DNA of 64,000 nucleotides from Ciona savignyi (taxonomy: Eukaryota > Chordata > Ascidiacea > Phlebobranchia > Cionidae). Position 1 is the first letter of the stretch, and each line of letters begins with the position of its first letter. Positions 1-11,630 of this stretch are shown here, one piece after another. A program made the translations under genes and the position numbers. Below the pieces are notes generated by a model. It saw only the letters and a program-made list of their open reading frames with translations, ran no database searches and was not told the origin of the DNA. The stretch covers positions 346,404 to 410,403 of the forward strand of contig CH003236.1 of the NCBI GenBank assembly GCA_000149265.1, written 5' to 3'.

Positions 1-1191
1 AGAGTGCACACACAAAATCTCCTTTTTATTACTATTTTGTAAAAAACTTAAGCAAACATATTATTCTATCCTAAATCTATCGTGTCCATGAGCTAACATA
101 TCTATCTACGATTCTACGTAACAAAAAACGTACTGACAGTAAATTACCCGAGGTCCAGAGGTAGGTTTACAGGTTTGTTGGAAATTATACGATGTTTATA
201 CTGCCAGCTCACGAGCATGTGTGAAATTACCCAAGTGTGCAAAGATGCAGGGAAAAAAAACTCGAGTGTGCAGCTGCCGTACTTTCCATACTGGGTAATT
301 TCAGATTACCTTGCAAGTATGTAAAGATCATTAAGCTTCTTATCTGGTTACTGAAGTTATTGATGGTCATAATCATCTAGCTAGAGGGGGTTTTAATCTC
401 CAATGTTTTGGCTATTAATTACTAAGCTAATGTGCTAAACAATAGGATAGATTAAATTGATAAAGATACTTTTTTTTCTATCGGTGATTATCTTCCCCAT
501 TATAACACATGTAATGGTGGACACATCACATGCACATCTGCAATGTGTCGATTAAGTGGCTGGACAAATATTTACATACTGGTAGATATTTAGTTGCAAG
601 CACGAAGGCTTATATACTAAAACAATTAATAATGCAGAGACAATGATGTCTTGTACACTCGTGTGGGAAAGAAACTCCCAAACGAAAATCCAGGTATGAT
701 TGACAACAAGTGCATGGGTTGAAATATACTGGTACCAGCAAGTGGATAATTAAAAAAAATATAAATTGCAACCTTATTAGCATAATTATATCTCGCATAA
801 CACAACAGTACAATTAAACTTGCTAATCTGTTTGGTAATATAAACTCCCCCAAACCCATTTGTGTTGGTGAATAAAGAAAGCATTAAAACTTTCCTGGGT
901 TTAAACATTTTTAGTTATGATTAGAGTAAGAATAACAAATAGTGAAAAGAATGCAACAGCTCAAGCAACCAGACTCTGGTCATGTAGAATTGTGGCGAAC
1001 ATATTATAACAGAAGTTTTTATTGATTAGAACTATATTCACTATGAAAAGATATCTATGTATAATAACACATTTCTCCTCTATATGTAAGGCTAAATTTT
1101 GTTTATTGGAATATTTATTTTAACCTTTTTGTATTTAGTGTTCAGACTACAGTCTTAAGGCCTTTATTCGGCAGCTGAAGTTTTCCCGCAG
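1..1191. other. Left flank / KCTD9 intron, no gene recognised
   Basis: This AT-rich stretch lies upstream of the first KCTD9 exon I can place. I looked for the N-terminal exon or exons expected of KCTD9 (the ubiquitin-like region before the BTB domain) and found none that I could support. It is therefore probably intron, with the missing exons to the left of the window. Confidence 0.5.
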
Positions 1192-4100
1192 ATCAAACCT
1201 AAAACTTCAGACTGGGTAACTCTGAATGTTGGTGGAAAGATCTTCAGAACTACCAGGTAATAATGAAGGATAATCGTTATATTATTCGTATCGGTTCACC
1301 AATATATATATATATAAATATATATGATAATCTACCATGCTCTAATCCTAATAAGGAAATGCAAAACAATTTTTATTTTAAAATTGATCATTTATAAAAG
1401 CCCGACAGATTAGTCTGGTGGTTTAATACATCACCTTTCAACCGAAAGGTTGCAGTTTCGAAACTGGTCGCTTATTGGTTGTGTCTTGGGCAAGGCACTT
1501 AATGACATTGAACTCAGCAGATTAATGGGTTCTACTAAATTAAAGGAACGTGTAAATCATACACAACACACTGCAATAGCTCCAGTAACCCGACGGTTGG
1601 CGCGAGGTGATCTGACGATTGCCCGTGTGTTAACCCCCTTGGTTTTCCCACTCACATGGATAAACATGAATATCCTAAGCCCTTTATTGTGCTTGTGCCT
1701 AAATGGGCATTGTAGTAGAAATATTTTGGGCAGTGGTTTGTAGGTATCATGCAAACAATCACCAATAATTTCTTTGGGAATTATATCTCATAAGACTAGA
1801 AGTTGTTAAATTAGTTAAAATCTGTCGTTTGTCTTGAAATACAGATTTAGGTAAATAGCAGGTATTTATTAGCCATATAAATAGATTTCATAATTGATTT
1901 GATTTTATGTGGCAAAATCAATATTTCAATGTTACTTTTACTAAATAAAGCCCCCGTACTACAGTGGGGTGTTTATATGCCCTTTGTAAAATTAAATTGC
2001 CCTTTATAAAGAGTATTTAATTGAAATCATCTACCACAGAACAACTTTGGTGGCGCGAGATCCAGGAAGTATGCTTGCAAAGATGTTTCAACAACCTGGT
2101 TCGTTAAACTTTAATTGCACATTTTTACGTTAAAGACTTATTAGTATTTTCCTGCTGGAATTTTATTTTATTCTTTAAGGTTCTAATTTTTTTAATATTA
2201 ATTTAAAAAATTTACAAATTCGGCTAAAACTAATGTTTTTTAATATTAAGTTTAACAACCATGTCTATTTTATATTGTTATGCCAGTTCTATTTACTATT
2301 TATTTTTTTACTTTTATTTCTATATCGGTGATAATCGTTTTTACTGTAAAGAAGACTAAAATCAAACTTAAAATGACTCTGTACTGGCAGAGAGGTGGGC
2401 GAATACAACTGATGAAAATGGAGCTTTTCTCTTCGATCGATCTCCCAGATATTTTCAACCTCTACTCGACTATATGAGGCATGGAAAGCTAATTGTGGAT
2501 CCTGGGATCAATCCTAAAGGTTTTTTCCGTAATTTGCCATTCTTATCCCTCAACAAAGCTTATTAAACTATGTCGAACAACATTTATTATTTTTCCTTGA
2601 AAAATTTGTTTTCAAGTTTTAGGATAGGATAGGATATTCATGTTTATCCCCGTAAATGGGAACACCAAGGGGGTTAGCACACACAGTCCAGTTACCGGAG
2701 CTATTGCAGTGTGTCGCGTATGATAGACACGTTCCTTTAATTTGGTAGAACTCACTAATCTTTGTGCACCTACACCTATTTAAGCTTTGGTACTCTAGAC
2801 CTGGGCTTCTCAAATTGGGGGCGCAATAAATTTTAGGTTGCAAAGAGTATCAATTTCACACACTCTACTATATCTTTTTTATATTTCGATCTGTGTAGGA
2901 CTTTTAACATGAAGAAGGGTCGCATTTAATGAAATGAAAGGGATCGCGAGATTAAAAGTTGGGTTTCCCTGCTCTAGACACAGTTGTATAGACCATGTAT
3001 GCTAATCTGCAATTTTCATTAATTTTCCAGCACCAATATTTTATGGCTTAGCTATGTAATGTAGTCCTATTTACCTCCATATAAACATCCAAGCGTATAC
3101 AGGTGTGTTGGAAGAAGCAAACTTCTATGGTCTTATTGCAGCTGCAGAGGAGGCCAAGATATTGGTACAGGTTCGTGTTACTTTTGTTGTTTAAAATGCC
3201 CTACATACCGCCTTACTGTTCTTCAGGAGCAGCAAATGCTGGGTTATGAGGAACCTCTAACGAGATGCATCGTCATCAAGGCTCTGCTCTCATCCCCGGG
3301 GAAGTGCGAACTTCGATTCCAGGTGACCAAAATGCCCCCTTGAATCCCACAAATATCGATTATGCATTGAATCGCTGCAGGGCGTCAATTTCTCCGGTGC
3401 CGATCTGTCGTTGCTGGACCTGCGTTACGTCAACTTCAAACTTGCCACGCTGACCAACTGCAACCTCACCCAAGCCAACCTCTACTGCTGCTCGCTTGAA
3501 CGAACCAACCTCTCTGGGTCGACGTTGGACGTAGGTTCCTTTGTGCTGAGGTCCACTGGTTGCTCCGGCCTCGTGGCTGAGCAATGTGATGTAGCTAGAT
3601 GTTTTATGTTTATTTCCATTCTGATTACTACTCTGTGGCAGTGGTGTCCAAAGGCACTTATCAGACGTTACCTTGATCTGGTGATTTTAAATTGGATGAG
3701 TAGCTCTAACAGCTAGTTGTGTGTACAATATATTCTGATGATTTTATAAACATCTCTCTTTGTTTTTTCACCCTGTGTGATGAAATCTGAATATCATACT
3801 CTCCACCAGGGAGCTAACTTACAAGGGGTTCGGATGATCTGTTGTAACGCTGAAGGTTGCTCGATGAAGGGGTGTAACTTCGATGATCCATCTGGCATTA
3901 AAGCAAACATGGAAGGTATGTAATGTGAACATATGGCTTAATACTCAACACCTCATGCTTACAGTCATGTTTTGAAGCAATTTTAAGGTGGTGAAACAGA
4001 AGTGTTGACCTTTAGTTTTCGAAAAATTGATATGAGTGATTGAACAAATCATGAACCAGAACATTCGTTAAAAATACCACACAGTGGGATTGCTTGATCA

Positions 4101-5129
4101 TTGTGTTTATTTTGTTTAATATTAAAATCAATGGACTTGGAACAATGCCCATTAAGTGCTGGTTACATTTGTATGGCTTCAGGTGATTTTCAGTGTTCAG
4201 TGGTAGTTTGTTAATCTCCAAAACATTATTTTTCAGGAGCCAATATGAAAGGGGTGAACTTTGAAGGCAGCTTGCTTGCTGGTGCGAACCTGAGAGTGGC
4301 GACTCTGAAGAATTCAAATTTAAAGAATTGTGACTTGCGAGGAGCCATTCTGGCTGGGACAGATCTGGAGGTGAATATCAAGCAATTTTGGGTACTATGA
4401 CCTAGCGTCAGATTCAGTTTGGATACTACAATCTAGTTTCAGCATGTACACAGTTCTTAAGTAGTGGATCTAGTTTTGTTTTGGTCTGACTTTAATATTA
4501 AATAATATGTTTGGTACCACTGAATTCAAGCCACATCTCTGTTCATGGTAGTCAGAGTGAAAAGTGAACTAAACTCTGTAGGATTACAGCCTCCATAATA
4601 AATTTCTGAACCACCCAGGTTGCCACATATCAAGACACAAAAACTGCCATTATATGTGGATTCCACATTAAAATTTGAACACTGTTAAGTGGAAATGGAT
4701 TTTATTTTTTAATTATTTGGCTTTACCAACCCAGTGCAAGTCATCTTTCCTCAAATTTAATTTGGCATTAACGATCTTATTTTTTCATTTTTTCTTATTA
4801 ACGTGTTTTAACAACTGTATTTTGCCATATTTGCTTGTTTAAATAAATAGCGTATCCTCTCAAGGTTAACAAAGAAAACATAATATAAACAAAACTAAGC
4901 TAACATTACAAGTATTTTGCCCACTGAAATGGTCGTTGAGTGGTCATGTTTTGCAAAGAGGGTATTGAAACACACAATTCCGTATGGAACCCTACTCATT
5001 CACTCAATACAGGATTGTGATTTATCTGGATGCGACTTATTTGAAGCGAACCTTCGTGGCTGCAACGTGAAGGGAACGAAATTCGAGGAGATGATCACCC
5101 CACTCCACATGACGCAGAGTGTTCCGTGA
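1192..5129 (+). CDS. KCTD9: KCTD9 orthologue (BTB/POZ plus pentapeptide repeats), 5'-incomplete, ten exons
   Basis: Exons: 1192-1256, 2040-2098, 2391-2519, 3103-3170, 3227-3322, 3381-3530, 3810-3915, 4237-4370 and 5013-5129 (stop TGA 5127-5129); all joins keep frame and use AG acceptors and GT donors. That is nine placed exons, plus at least one missing 5' exon. The first encodes DWVTLNVGGKIFRTTR, the start of a T1-type BTB domain. The next two complete it (FDRSPRYFQPLLDYMRHGKL). From 3381 on come pentapeptide repeats of A(D/N)LxG type, such as GVNFSGADLSLLDLRY, and the end EEMITPLHMTQSVP matches vertebrate KCTD9 closely. BTB-KCTD proteins are known as CUL3 ubiquitin-ligase adaptors; pentapeptide repeats form a right-handed beta-helix. 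The N-terminus is not found in the window. The gene converges on FoxI-1, the two stop codons lying 0.6 kb apart. Confidence 0.93.
1298..1325. repeat. (AT)n simple repeat
   Basis: A short AT-dinucleotide run within KCTD9 intron sequence, just after the first BTB exon. It has no evident function. Confidence 0.7.
1409..1690 (+). mobile_element. tRNA-derived SINE copy 1
   Basis: The head resembles a tRNA promoter. TAGTCTGGTGG is box-A-like and AGTTTCGAAACTGG is box-B-like. The body has TTGGGCAAGGCACTTAATG, a motif typical of tails of several animal SINEs, and the 3' end reads GGATAAACATGAATATCCTA. The element aligns by eye over its whole length with the copy at 41486. It lies in a KCTD9 intron. 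The reading frame across it is incidental. Confidence 0.75.
2618..2765 (-). mobile_element. tRNA-derived SINE copy 2, 5'-truncated
   Basis: On the - strand this matches the 3' half of copies 1 and 3. It runs through the ACACACTGCAATAGCTCCGG segment and the GGGATAAACATGAATATCC end, and finishes with a (TATCC) repeat. The tRNA-like head is missing. It lies in the KCTD9 intron before the exon at 3103. Confidence 0.75.
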
Positions 5130-5729
5130 TCTCCGTATTGCACTTCCGTTTTGTTTATTATATTTCCGCAAATATTCCAGCTGCTTAATACATTCCCACG
5201 CACTTAACATAACGAGCGCGTTCTCTGTACAAATACCTCAGGTAACCTGACCATGTTCAATCGATCGGAATTAGTGAATATGTCACAACGTTTCTGAGCT
5301 ATCGTGTAACTTCGTCTTAAACTGTCAATCAGTAGAATTGGCGAGAAATCCGTCGCTGAACAACCGCCACCATTTGTCGACTCGGCGTTTTCGAACCGAG
5401 TGGTTTATTAATCACAACTCACAGCAAATATATAACTTCACTACAGGTGAAAGACAAATCATCTTAACTAATTCCACATGGCGAAAAAAATGTTGTGCGC
5501 TAATTGAACTGAGCATCTCGCACGGTTCCAAACACTAGACAGTTAAGAGTACGGTTGACGTGTCGACTAAACAATATTCTATAACACCCATGGTGCAAAA
5601 GTTGACGAGAGAATGTGGTTTAAGTGAACAAATAAAGGCATAGGAACTTGGTATTTAAATGAACACAGGAAATACTCGATCACTGGTTGTTGCGGTCGTG
5701 GTTGATCGAAGGGCTTTCACACGGAAGAG
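5130..5729. other. Convergent 3' interval between KCTD9 and FoxI-1
   Basis: Six hundred bases separate the two convergent stop codons, so this should hold both 3' UTRs. An AATAAA at 5631-5636 on the + strand could end KCTD9. A TTTATT at 5404-5409 (AATAAA on the - strand) could end FoxI-1. If both are used, the two transcripts would overlap tail to tail. No other gene is seen. Confidence 0.45.
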
Positions 5730-8700
5730 TTAAATTTTCGGGTAATTCCGTTGAATGAGGTTGTTGACGCTGAAGTTGAACGGGTTGGGCATGCAATGTG
5801 CTCCATGCGGTGATGTGATGCTCGATCGACCGCCTGAACCGTATGGGCTGTGAATCTGCTGACTCATGGCCATTGCTGCGGCTCGACTTCCACCGTACCC
5901 TGCCCCCGAGATGTTGCAATCCGGGCTGGTGGGTGTTGGTGAGGAGATGCCACCGTTCCCGCTGATACCGTACCTTGAACAGGCTTCCATGATAGAACCG
6001 GTGGCCATATTGTGCCCCAGGGCGGGCGGGCTCCGCTGGGCGCTCGGTGTCAGAGGGCTCCGTGTGTGGTTGCCGCCGTCCATCGATTCCACCGAGTGTT
6101 GTTGTTGAATCTCCGGCTTCACATGCATCGTACCCAACATGGAATCTTGGTACATATTGTTGTGATGCTTCAGTTCCATGCCGACTCCCGAGTTATGCGA
6201 TGTGTGATGGCCATGCTGACTCGAAGCGTGTTGATTCGAACCGGTGGTCGGGCTATCCGGTACCATCCGGTTGTCCTGCAGCTGCTGGTTGTTCTGTACA
6301 GCGTTCAACAGCGACATCGGTGGTGGAATTTGTGGTAAATTGAAATCCGCTGGTCGTTCGATCGAGTCTTTTCCCAATAAATTGGTTTGGTCTCGTCGCT
6401 TGCGTTTTCTCCTGAAAATAGGTAATTAAAACATATATTTATAAAATATTGTACAGAAGGCATAATATTTAGGTCAAATCATCTTTTATAAAAAGCCTTC
6501 GTTCAGGGTAAGATTTAGGCTATTTCTAGGCTGAAACGATACATAATGTTATTTTACACATCGTACCAATGGCCATTCGATGCAATTAATCTTTTCAAAA
6601 AATTATAAAAATCGTATCTAAAATGGAGATTGAAGCAATAACATAAACTTCCAAACTAAAACACAAGTGTGCATTTTTTAGACTTTCGTATTATTGCATC
6701 ATCTTAGATATAAGTTACGAAGTTAAAAACGTTGAAATAGAAGGCTTTAACCATAATCTTAATTTTACGTAGTCACGGAACCACCATCACGAATTCAACA
6801 TAACGAAGGAATAGGGTTTACTACAGGGTATTATGATGTTATCGTTCGACGCTACGTAGCCAGCTCACGTCGAAAAGTTAGATCTTACGAGCTAATCGCA
6901 CAATTCCGCATATTGGGTTTCACTATTTCGAAAAAATATTTCTAGTAGTAGCCGTAATAGCGTTTGAGCACATTTTACACGTAGTACCGAACGCGGATCA
7001 CGTGTCAATGGCACAAATAAATAGGAGTTTATGACATCACAAACGTAATTTTACCATAATACTGGTACCATTGCAAAGAAATAGTCGACTTCAGTGATAG
7101 CTAATAAACTTTATGTACTTTTCGCTAACATTTTAAGACTAAGTAACTATTTTGTTTTATAAATGGCGTGTGTTGCAGTGTTCTATACTAGCCTACTGAC
7201 AGCTATTAATGCATCAAATTAGGAAATACTTCCAATAGTCTTGGTTTTTAAATAAGGATGCATTAAATTAGAAAGTACTAGCAATAGTCTTAGTTTAAGA
7301 ACGTTAGTTGCACAGTACGACTACTTTTATTTGCTTACCGCGTTAAGTTTAATTAGATTTGGATTTTAAATTGATCAGTAAATACCACGGTTGCGAGATA
7401 CTGGTTAAGAAAATGTATTGGTGAAAACCGCATAAAGTTATATCAAAGCATGAAGGTCTTGTTATTTAGATGGTTTAACAAATTAAGCAGTGCGCCTGCA
7501 ATGTATTATGCATATCCAGTTTTAGCAATCAGGAAAAAACGACTAACAAGAAAAAAGGGCAAACAGATCATATAAATTGTGGCGCCCACTTCATACACAC
7601 CTGCGGAAAATCTTTATAACACCAATGTATTTCGGTTAAGCGCATGACTGGAACTATTAGACTGCAACAAGGACTTTTAAAAGGTTGTTTATTTAAAATA
7701 GTAACCAAGTTACCAAACTGGACAATACAAAATGGCGATACAAGTTTTACCCGGCTAGGTTTGTCTTATTTTGCCGAGCGGTTTTCAATTTTGTATCGCC
7801 TACATGACTCAATATTTATATTTCATCTTTGCTTTATACCGTTACTGAATTATATGCAATTACGCGACACCGCTGAAATTGTATGATTGATATAGATTGA
7901 TGTGGAGAGTAGGTTTATGATTTTTTGCGGTCTGTGGTGAAATGTGTAAAATACAAAAAGTTGTATGTCCTGTACATGGAGCGTAGGAAAGGAAATACTT
8001 TCAAGTCCCATAAAAGTTGCGCCTTTCCTACGTCTTCAATTTCTTTCCTGTAAGTATCCTATTTACCCCACGCTATATGTTGTTATTTCGAATCTTAAAT
8101 TTGTCCCCATCACGTCCCAAAAGTGTCAGGAAGCAGAGGCCGCCACGGCTATGACTATCCGCAGATTCAAATTTCTTCGCGTGCGAAAAGTGTCGACGCA
8201 TCGACCATCACCAGCACAGTACCGCGTATATGCCTGGCGTTATATCTGTCTTGTTACCATACACATTGCAAGGGTGGAATTTAGTTTGCCGATAAACATC
8301 GCCATCCGCCTGATTGTTTAGCTAACATGTTGCTTGGTTGGAAATGAAGCGAGACTAACCATTTAACATGAGTAGTAAACACACTTGCATTTCACACCTT
8401 CATGCTCGTGAGTTCGGTCATTAATAGCTTGCTGGAATTAGTTACCATTACACCGAGGTGCAGGTGCACTTTAAAATAACAATTGATGCGCGGATAAATA
8501 CAAGTGCCAAGATGACATATACCATGTAAGCGTTATGTTTAAAATGACCGGACGTTAGTTTACAAACAATATGGGACGCGGTTTCAGCTGCTAACGTCGC
8601 TTTCTATTCTTGCGTGATTTACTCGGTGATCACTAAACAAGTGCCTGGTGTATACGGTGGTGACAAAATAGTATTTACGTTCATCGCCTCGTGTTTAAAT

Positions 8701-10782
8701 ATTAACAAATTGTATCCACCACCCGTTAGAGATGTGGTGCAACCACGCTTGGGTTGGATATATATTCGTGTTGTGCAGGTTATCTAATGGCGAAGGGTTG
8801 AATTCCAAGGGGGCATATCCCATGCATGGGGCGTCATTTATTCCACACGCTTGATTGATAGCGGAGCACCCGTATCGCACCTTGTTAGGTTGATTCTGCG
8901 CCAAGGTCGTACCATTATACTTGAATTCGCCACTCTAACACGAATGCCGTCGATTTCTCCAATATATATCTCGCAAGGTTGATAATAAAATACAACACCG
9001 TGATGTATAAACGCATGCCGTGGTAAACTCCAACACATGCGAGACGAAATCAAACCGCAAGCTATTAACACCTGTTCGTCGATCTTTTTTGTGGATAGGT
9101 AAACTTGGTTTCGTAACGCTGTGTTAGCCGTGAAGTAAAGCAGTAAAAAGATTAGACAAGCCGTCATGATAATTGCTTGTGTTGCGAGGCATTATATTGG
9201 GGAAAACTTCTTGTTTTAGTTAGTAAAGTTGGTACATCTCTACTTTCCTATAACAATTCCAGTTTTCCGACCAATCAATGTTTGAATGAATTATTTGAAA
9301 TACTTGTCCGCCGACATTAAAAACTTTACTTTGCCAATGCTGTGCGGAAGTCTTAAAGCTTGGCATAGTTTTAGCCGCAAGCAAATTAACTTGGTGAACT
9401 TGACGCAGAAGAACTGCTATGTAAGGCTTAGTGGCTTGCTGTAAACAAGCCTCGCCCGGCTGTTTGGCCGACGCGACGAATATCCGATTAAAATGATGGA
9501 GATAAAATCATTTACGTTGCTCCGTTGTTTGAGTGATTGCCGCCACAGTTTGAAGGAATGCATTTATTGCGCAGTTCGTATAAGCTTGAATTGTATTAAA
9601 ACTTTGATTAAAAAGTTACATTTTATTCTAAGCTTTAACATGGTTTAAGTATTTTTTGCGCAACTTTATTTCGGAGTGTAGTTGACGGCGAGACCTGATT
9701 TGCGAATTTTATTTTAAAACAACAAGAAAACAAAATGGCGGCCATTAACTTTTACATTTTTGAAACATCTGCGCTTACCTGAAATTTCCGTTGTCGAACA
9801 TTTTCTCACAGTTCGGATCGAGCGACCAGTAGTTGCCTTTCCCCGGGTCGTCTTCATCCCGCGCAACTTTCTTGAAGCAGTCGTTCAGCGAGAGGTTGTG
9901 TCGGATCGAGTTCTGCCACCCTGCTCGGCTTTTCTTATAAAACGGAAAATTCTCCGCCACATACTGATAGATTTGGGCCAGTGTCAGTTTCTTCTCGGGT
10001 GAATTTTGTATTGCCATAGCAATGAGCGCGGAATACGAGTAAGGTGGCCGAACCATCTTAAACAACTCTGATTGGCTGGATAGAGAAAGCCATGCAAAAT
10101 CTGAACTAAATCCAGGAGCGCCAAAGAATTGCCGTTGACCAGCCGCGGCCGCCGCCGCAGCTGCCCCGTAGGTGGCCGACTGCATGTATGAAGTGGCTGG
10201 ATTGTATGGGTTGCTTCCCGGTCCCATGCTTGCTGTACCTGCTGCCGCTGCGTTCAGCCACAGGTATGGGTTGGATGCCCCGGCCGCTGTTGGGTAATCC
10301 AACGCGGATGGGTAGTGATGGTGTCCCGCAGATGCTGCGTGCGGTCCTCGGGCTGCTGCCGCCGCTTGTGCCGCGATTGCGTTCTGGTTATAGAAATTGT
10401 CGTACATCGAGCCCGCCGGTCCACTCCCAGTGCCTTCCAATATATCTTGTTGTGTTGCGGCATGGTGGTGGTGATGCGTTGGAATTGAGCTCATCATGCT
10501 TCTGCGGTTCCTCAGACGCGATTCCTCAAATTTGATCTCTGGCGCTTCGCTAAAAACCTCTGCACCGAAACCTTCTCTTAAATCGCTATATTGAACTTCG
10601 TGGTTGAAATATTGGGAACCCTTCAGTATTGGTGTTGTTTGTTCACTTTTCACTCCAGAAGGCAAGCGATTCACAAATTCTGAAGAATCTAATGTCGCGT
10701 CTGGTAAAGTTAACCAGCGGTGTTGATTAATCGCACTGTCTGCAATGGGTATTATTGAACAAAGAGTGTGGTTGTATACCAT
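5730..10782 (-). CDS. FOXI: FoxI-1: FoxI-class forkhead transcription factor, two exons, 561 aa
   Basis: Exon 1 is 10782-9779 and exon 2 is 6411-5730, joined phase 2 within the Arg of NGNFR (donor GTAAGC, acceptor TATTTTCAG). The ATG at 10782 opens the frame. Residues about 244-337 form the forkhead domain. The lead-in is [13 protein letters not shown] (231-243), helix 3 is [16 protein letters not shown], and wing 2 leads into [11 protein letters not shown], a basic nuclear-localisation-like end. The lead-in [25 protein letters not shown] sequence and the post-domain intron are FoxI hallmarks. The N-terminus has a His run and an eight-residue Ala tract (about 207-214). The C-terminus carries FNFSVNNLI, like the FSVNSLI motif of vertebrate FOXI proteins. 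FoxI factors act in epidermal and placodal fate and in ionocytes in vertebrates; the role here is inferred. The numbering 1-3 is mine; the assignment to published a/b/c names is not decidable here. Confidence 0.94.
7209..7305. repeat. Imperfect tandem duplication
   Basis: Two diverged copies start at 7209 and 7258. They share ATGCAT(C/T)AAATTAG followed by CAATAGTCTTGGTTT / CAATAGTCTTAGTTT. They lie in the FoxI-1 intron. Confidence 0.6.
8838..9167 (-). CDS. Small secreted-protein-like ORF nested in the FoxI-1 intron, 109 aa
   Basis: The frame runs from an ATG at 9167 to a stop at 8838 on the same strand as FoxI-1. Residues 1-17 ([17 protein letters not shown]) look like a cleavable signal peptide: short start, hydrophobic core, small residues at the end. 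The mature part is about 92 residues with several cysteines (IACGL, RMCW, QPCE, TRCD) and no family I recognise. A TATAAT-like sequence lies near 9190, just upstream. After residue 80 a second frame also stays open for about 75 codons (down to 8695, with [11 protein letters not shown]), so a frameshift or a missed intron is possible. It may equally be a chance ORF. There are no clear neighbouring exons. Confidence 0.3.
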   Translation of the reverse strand: MTACLIFLLLYFTANTALRNQVYLSTKKIDEQVLIACGLISSRMCWSLPRHAFIHHGVVFYYQPCEIYIGEIDGIRVRVANSSIMVRPWRRINLTRCDTGAPLSIKRVE

Positions 10783-11574
10783 ACTACACTATACCAATAA
10801 TTGCGTAGTCCAGCCACACCTCAAAATATCTGAAAAAATATATATATAAACACTTAATATTACACAATAAACTCGTTCTCGATTGATGGTACAACTAACT
10901 TTTTAGGTTAGACTCTTCGTTATTTTGCCTGAAAGCTGTTTCGTTGCGACGACAAACTATTTCACGTTGTCACTTGCAACATCTCCACCAAGGTCGCTAT
11001 AAAACTGCACGCCGCCTCACGTACTTCTGTTGCTTCAAACTTGCGACCGGTAAATAAGTTTAAATATAAACACTGCCTCAGTTCGACTACATGCCAACGC
11101 GCTTGCTAACCGTGATCCTTATTTACGGTACACATTATACTCCGTTTATTACCCAAATTATTCCTGGGGTTTCTGGCAGTTTGTGCTACAGTACAGCACG
11201 AGACAGCGCTACATCAAGTGGCTGTAAGTTTTATTTAATGCTTGAAATTGACACTTAGAGAGATTTTGCATAAGTTTAGTCAAAAATCCGATTTTAATTG
11301 AAGGAATACCTCAGGTGTGTCGGTATACTCTCTTAGCTCTAGATCGCATTTCAGATAATACCGTTCAGCCAAGATTTCTGGCGGTACTTTAGCGGAGATT
11401 TTTCTACTCGGAACTTGCCGGCTATTATATGATAAACAATGTTCCAGGTAAATTCGCATACCTTTTCGCTATGTTCGTAATTAGTTTTACTGGTTACAAT
11501 TTAAATCATGAAAAAATGTAAGTACGCACTGCAGTACAACAGTATTTTATGTTATATCAGAAATGATATCATCA

Positions 11575-11630
11575 AGGGTAAATTGACACTATATATATTC
11601 ATTGATTTTTTTAGGGTAAATTGACACTAT
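11575..11630. repeat. Short direct repeat, 18 bp twice
   Basis: AGGGTAAATTGACACTAT occurs at 11575-11592 and again at 11613-11630 with no mismatch, 0.8 kb upstream of the FoxI-1 start. Confidence 0.7.

Larger units (their letters stand above)
6412..9778 (-). other. FoxI-1 intron, 3.4 kb
   Basis: Large for this locus. It contains an imperfect tandem duplication of about 45 bases at 7209-7305 and a small secreted-protein-like ORF at 8838-9167, both listed separately. No other coding signal is convincing. It may hold regulatory DNA. Confidence 0.6.

Noticed and set aside
1450..1743. 97-codon + strand ORF
   Set aside because: It lies inside a SINE whose sequence recurs at 41486 and elsewhere. 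The frame is not kept between copies.
5866..6338. Overlapping + strand ORFs opposite FoxI-1 exon 2
   Set aside because: They are antisense shadows of the GC-richer FoxI-1 coding exon, with no family match.
10188..10535. 115-codon + strand ORF
   Set aside because: It is antisense to FoxI-1 exon 1, low in complexity and follows the Ala/Pro-rich coding composition.
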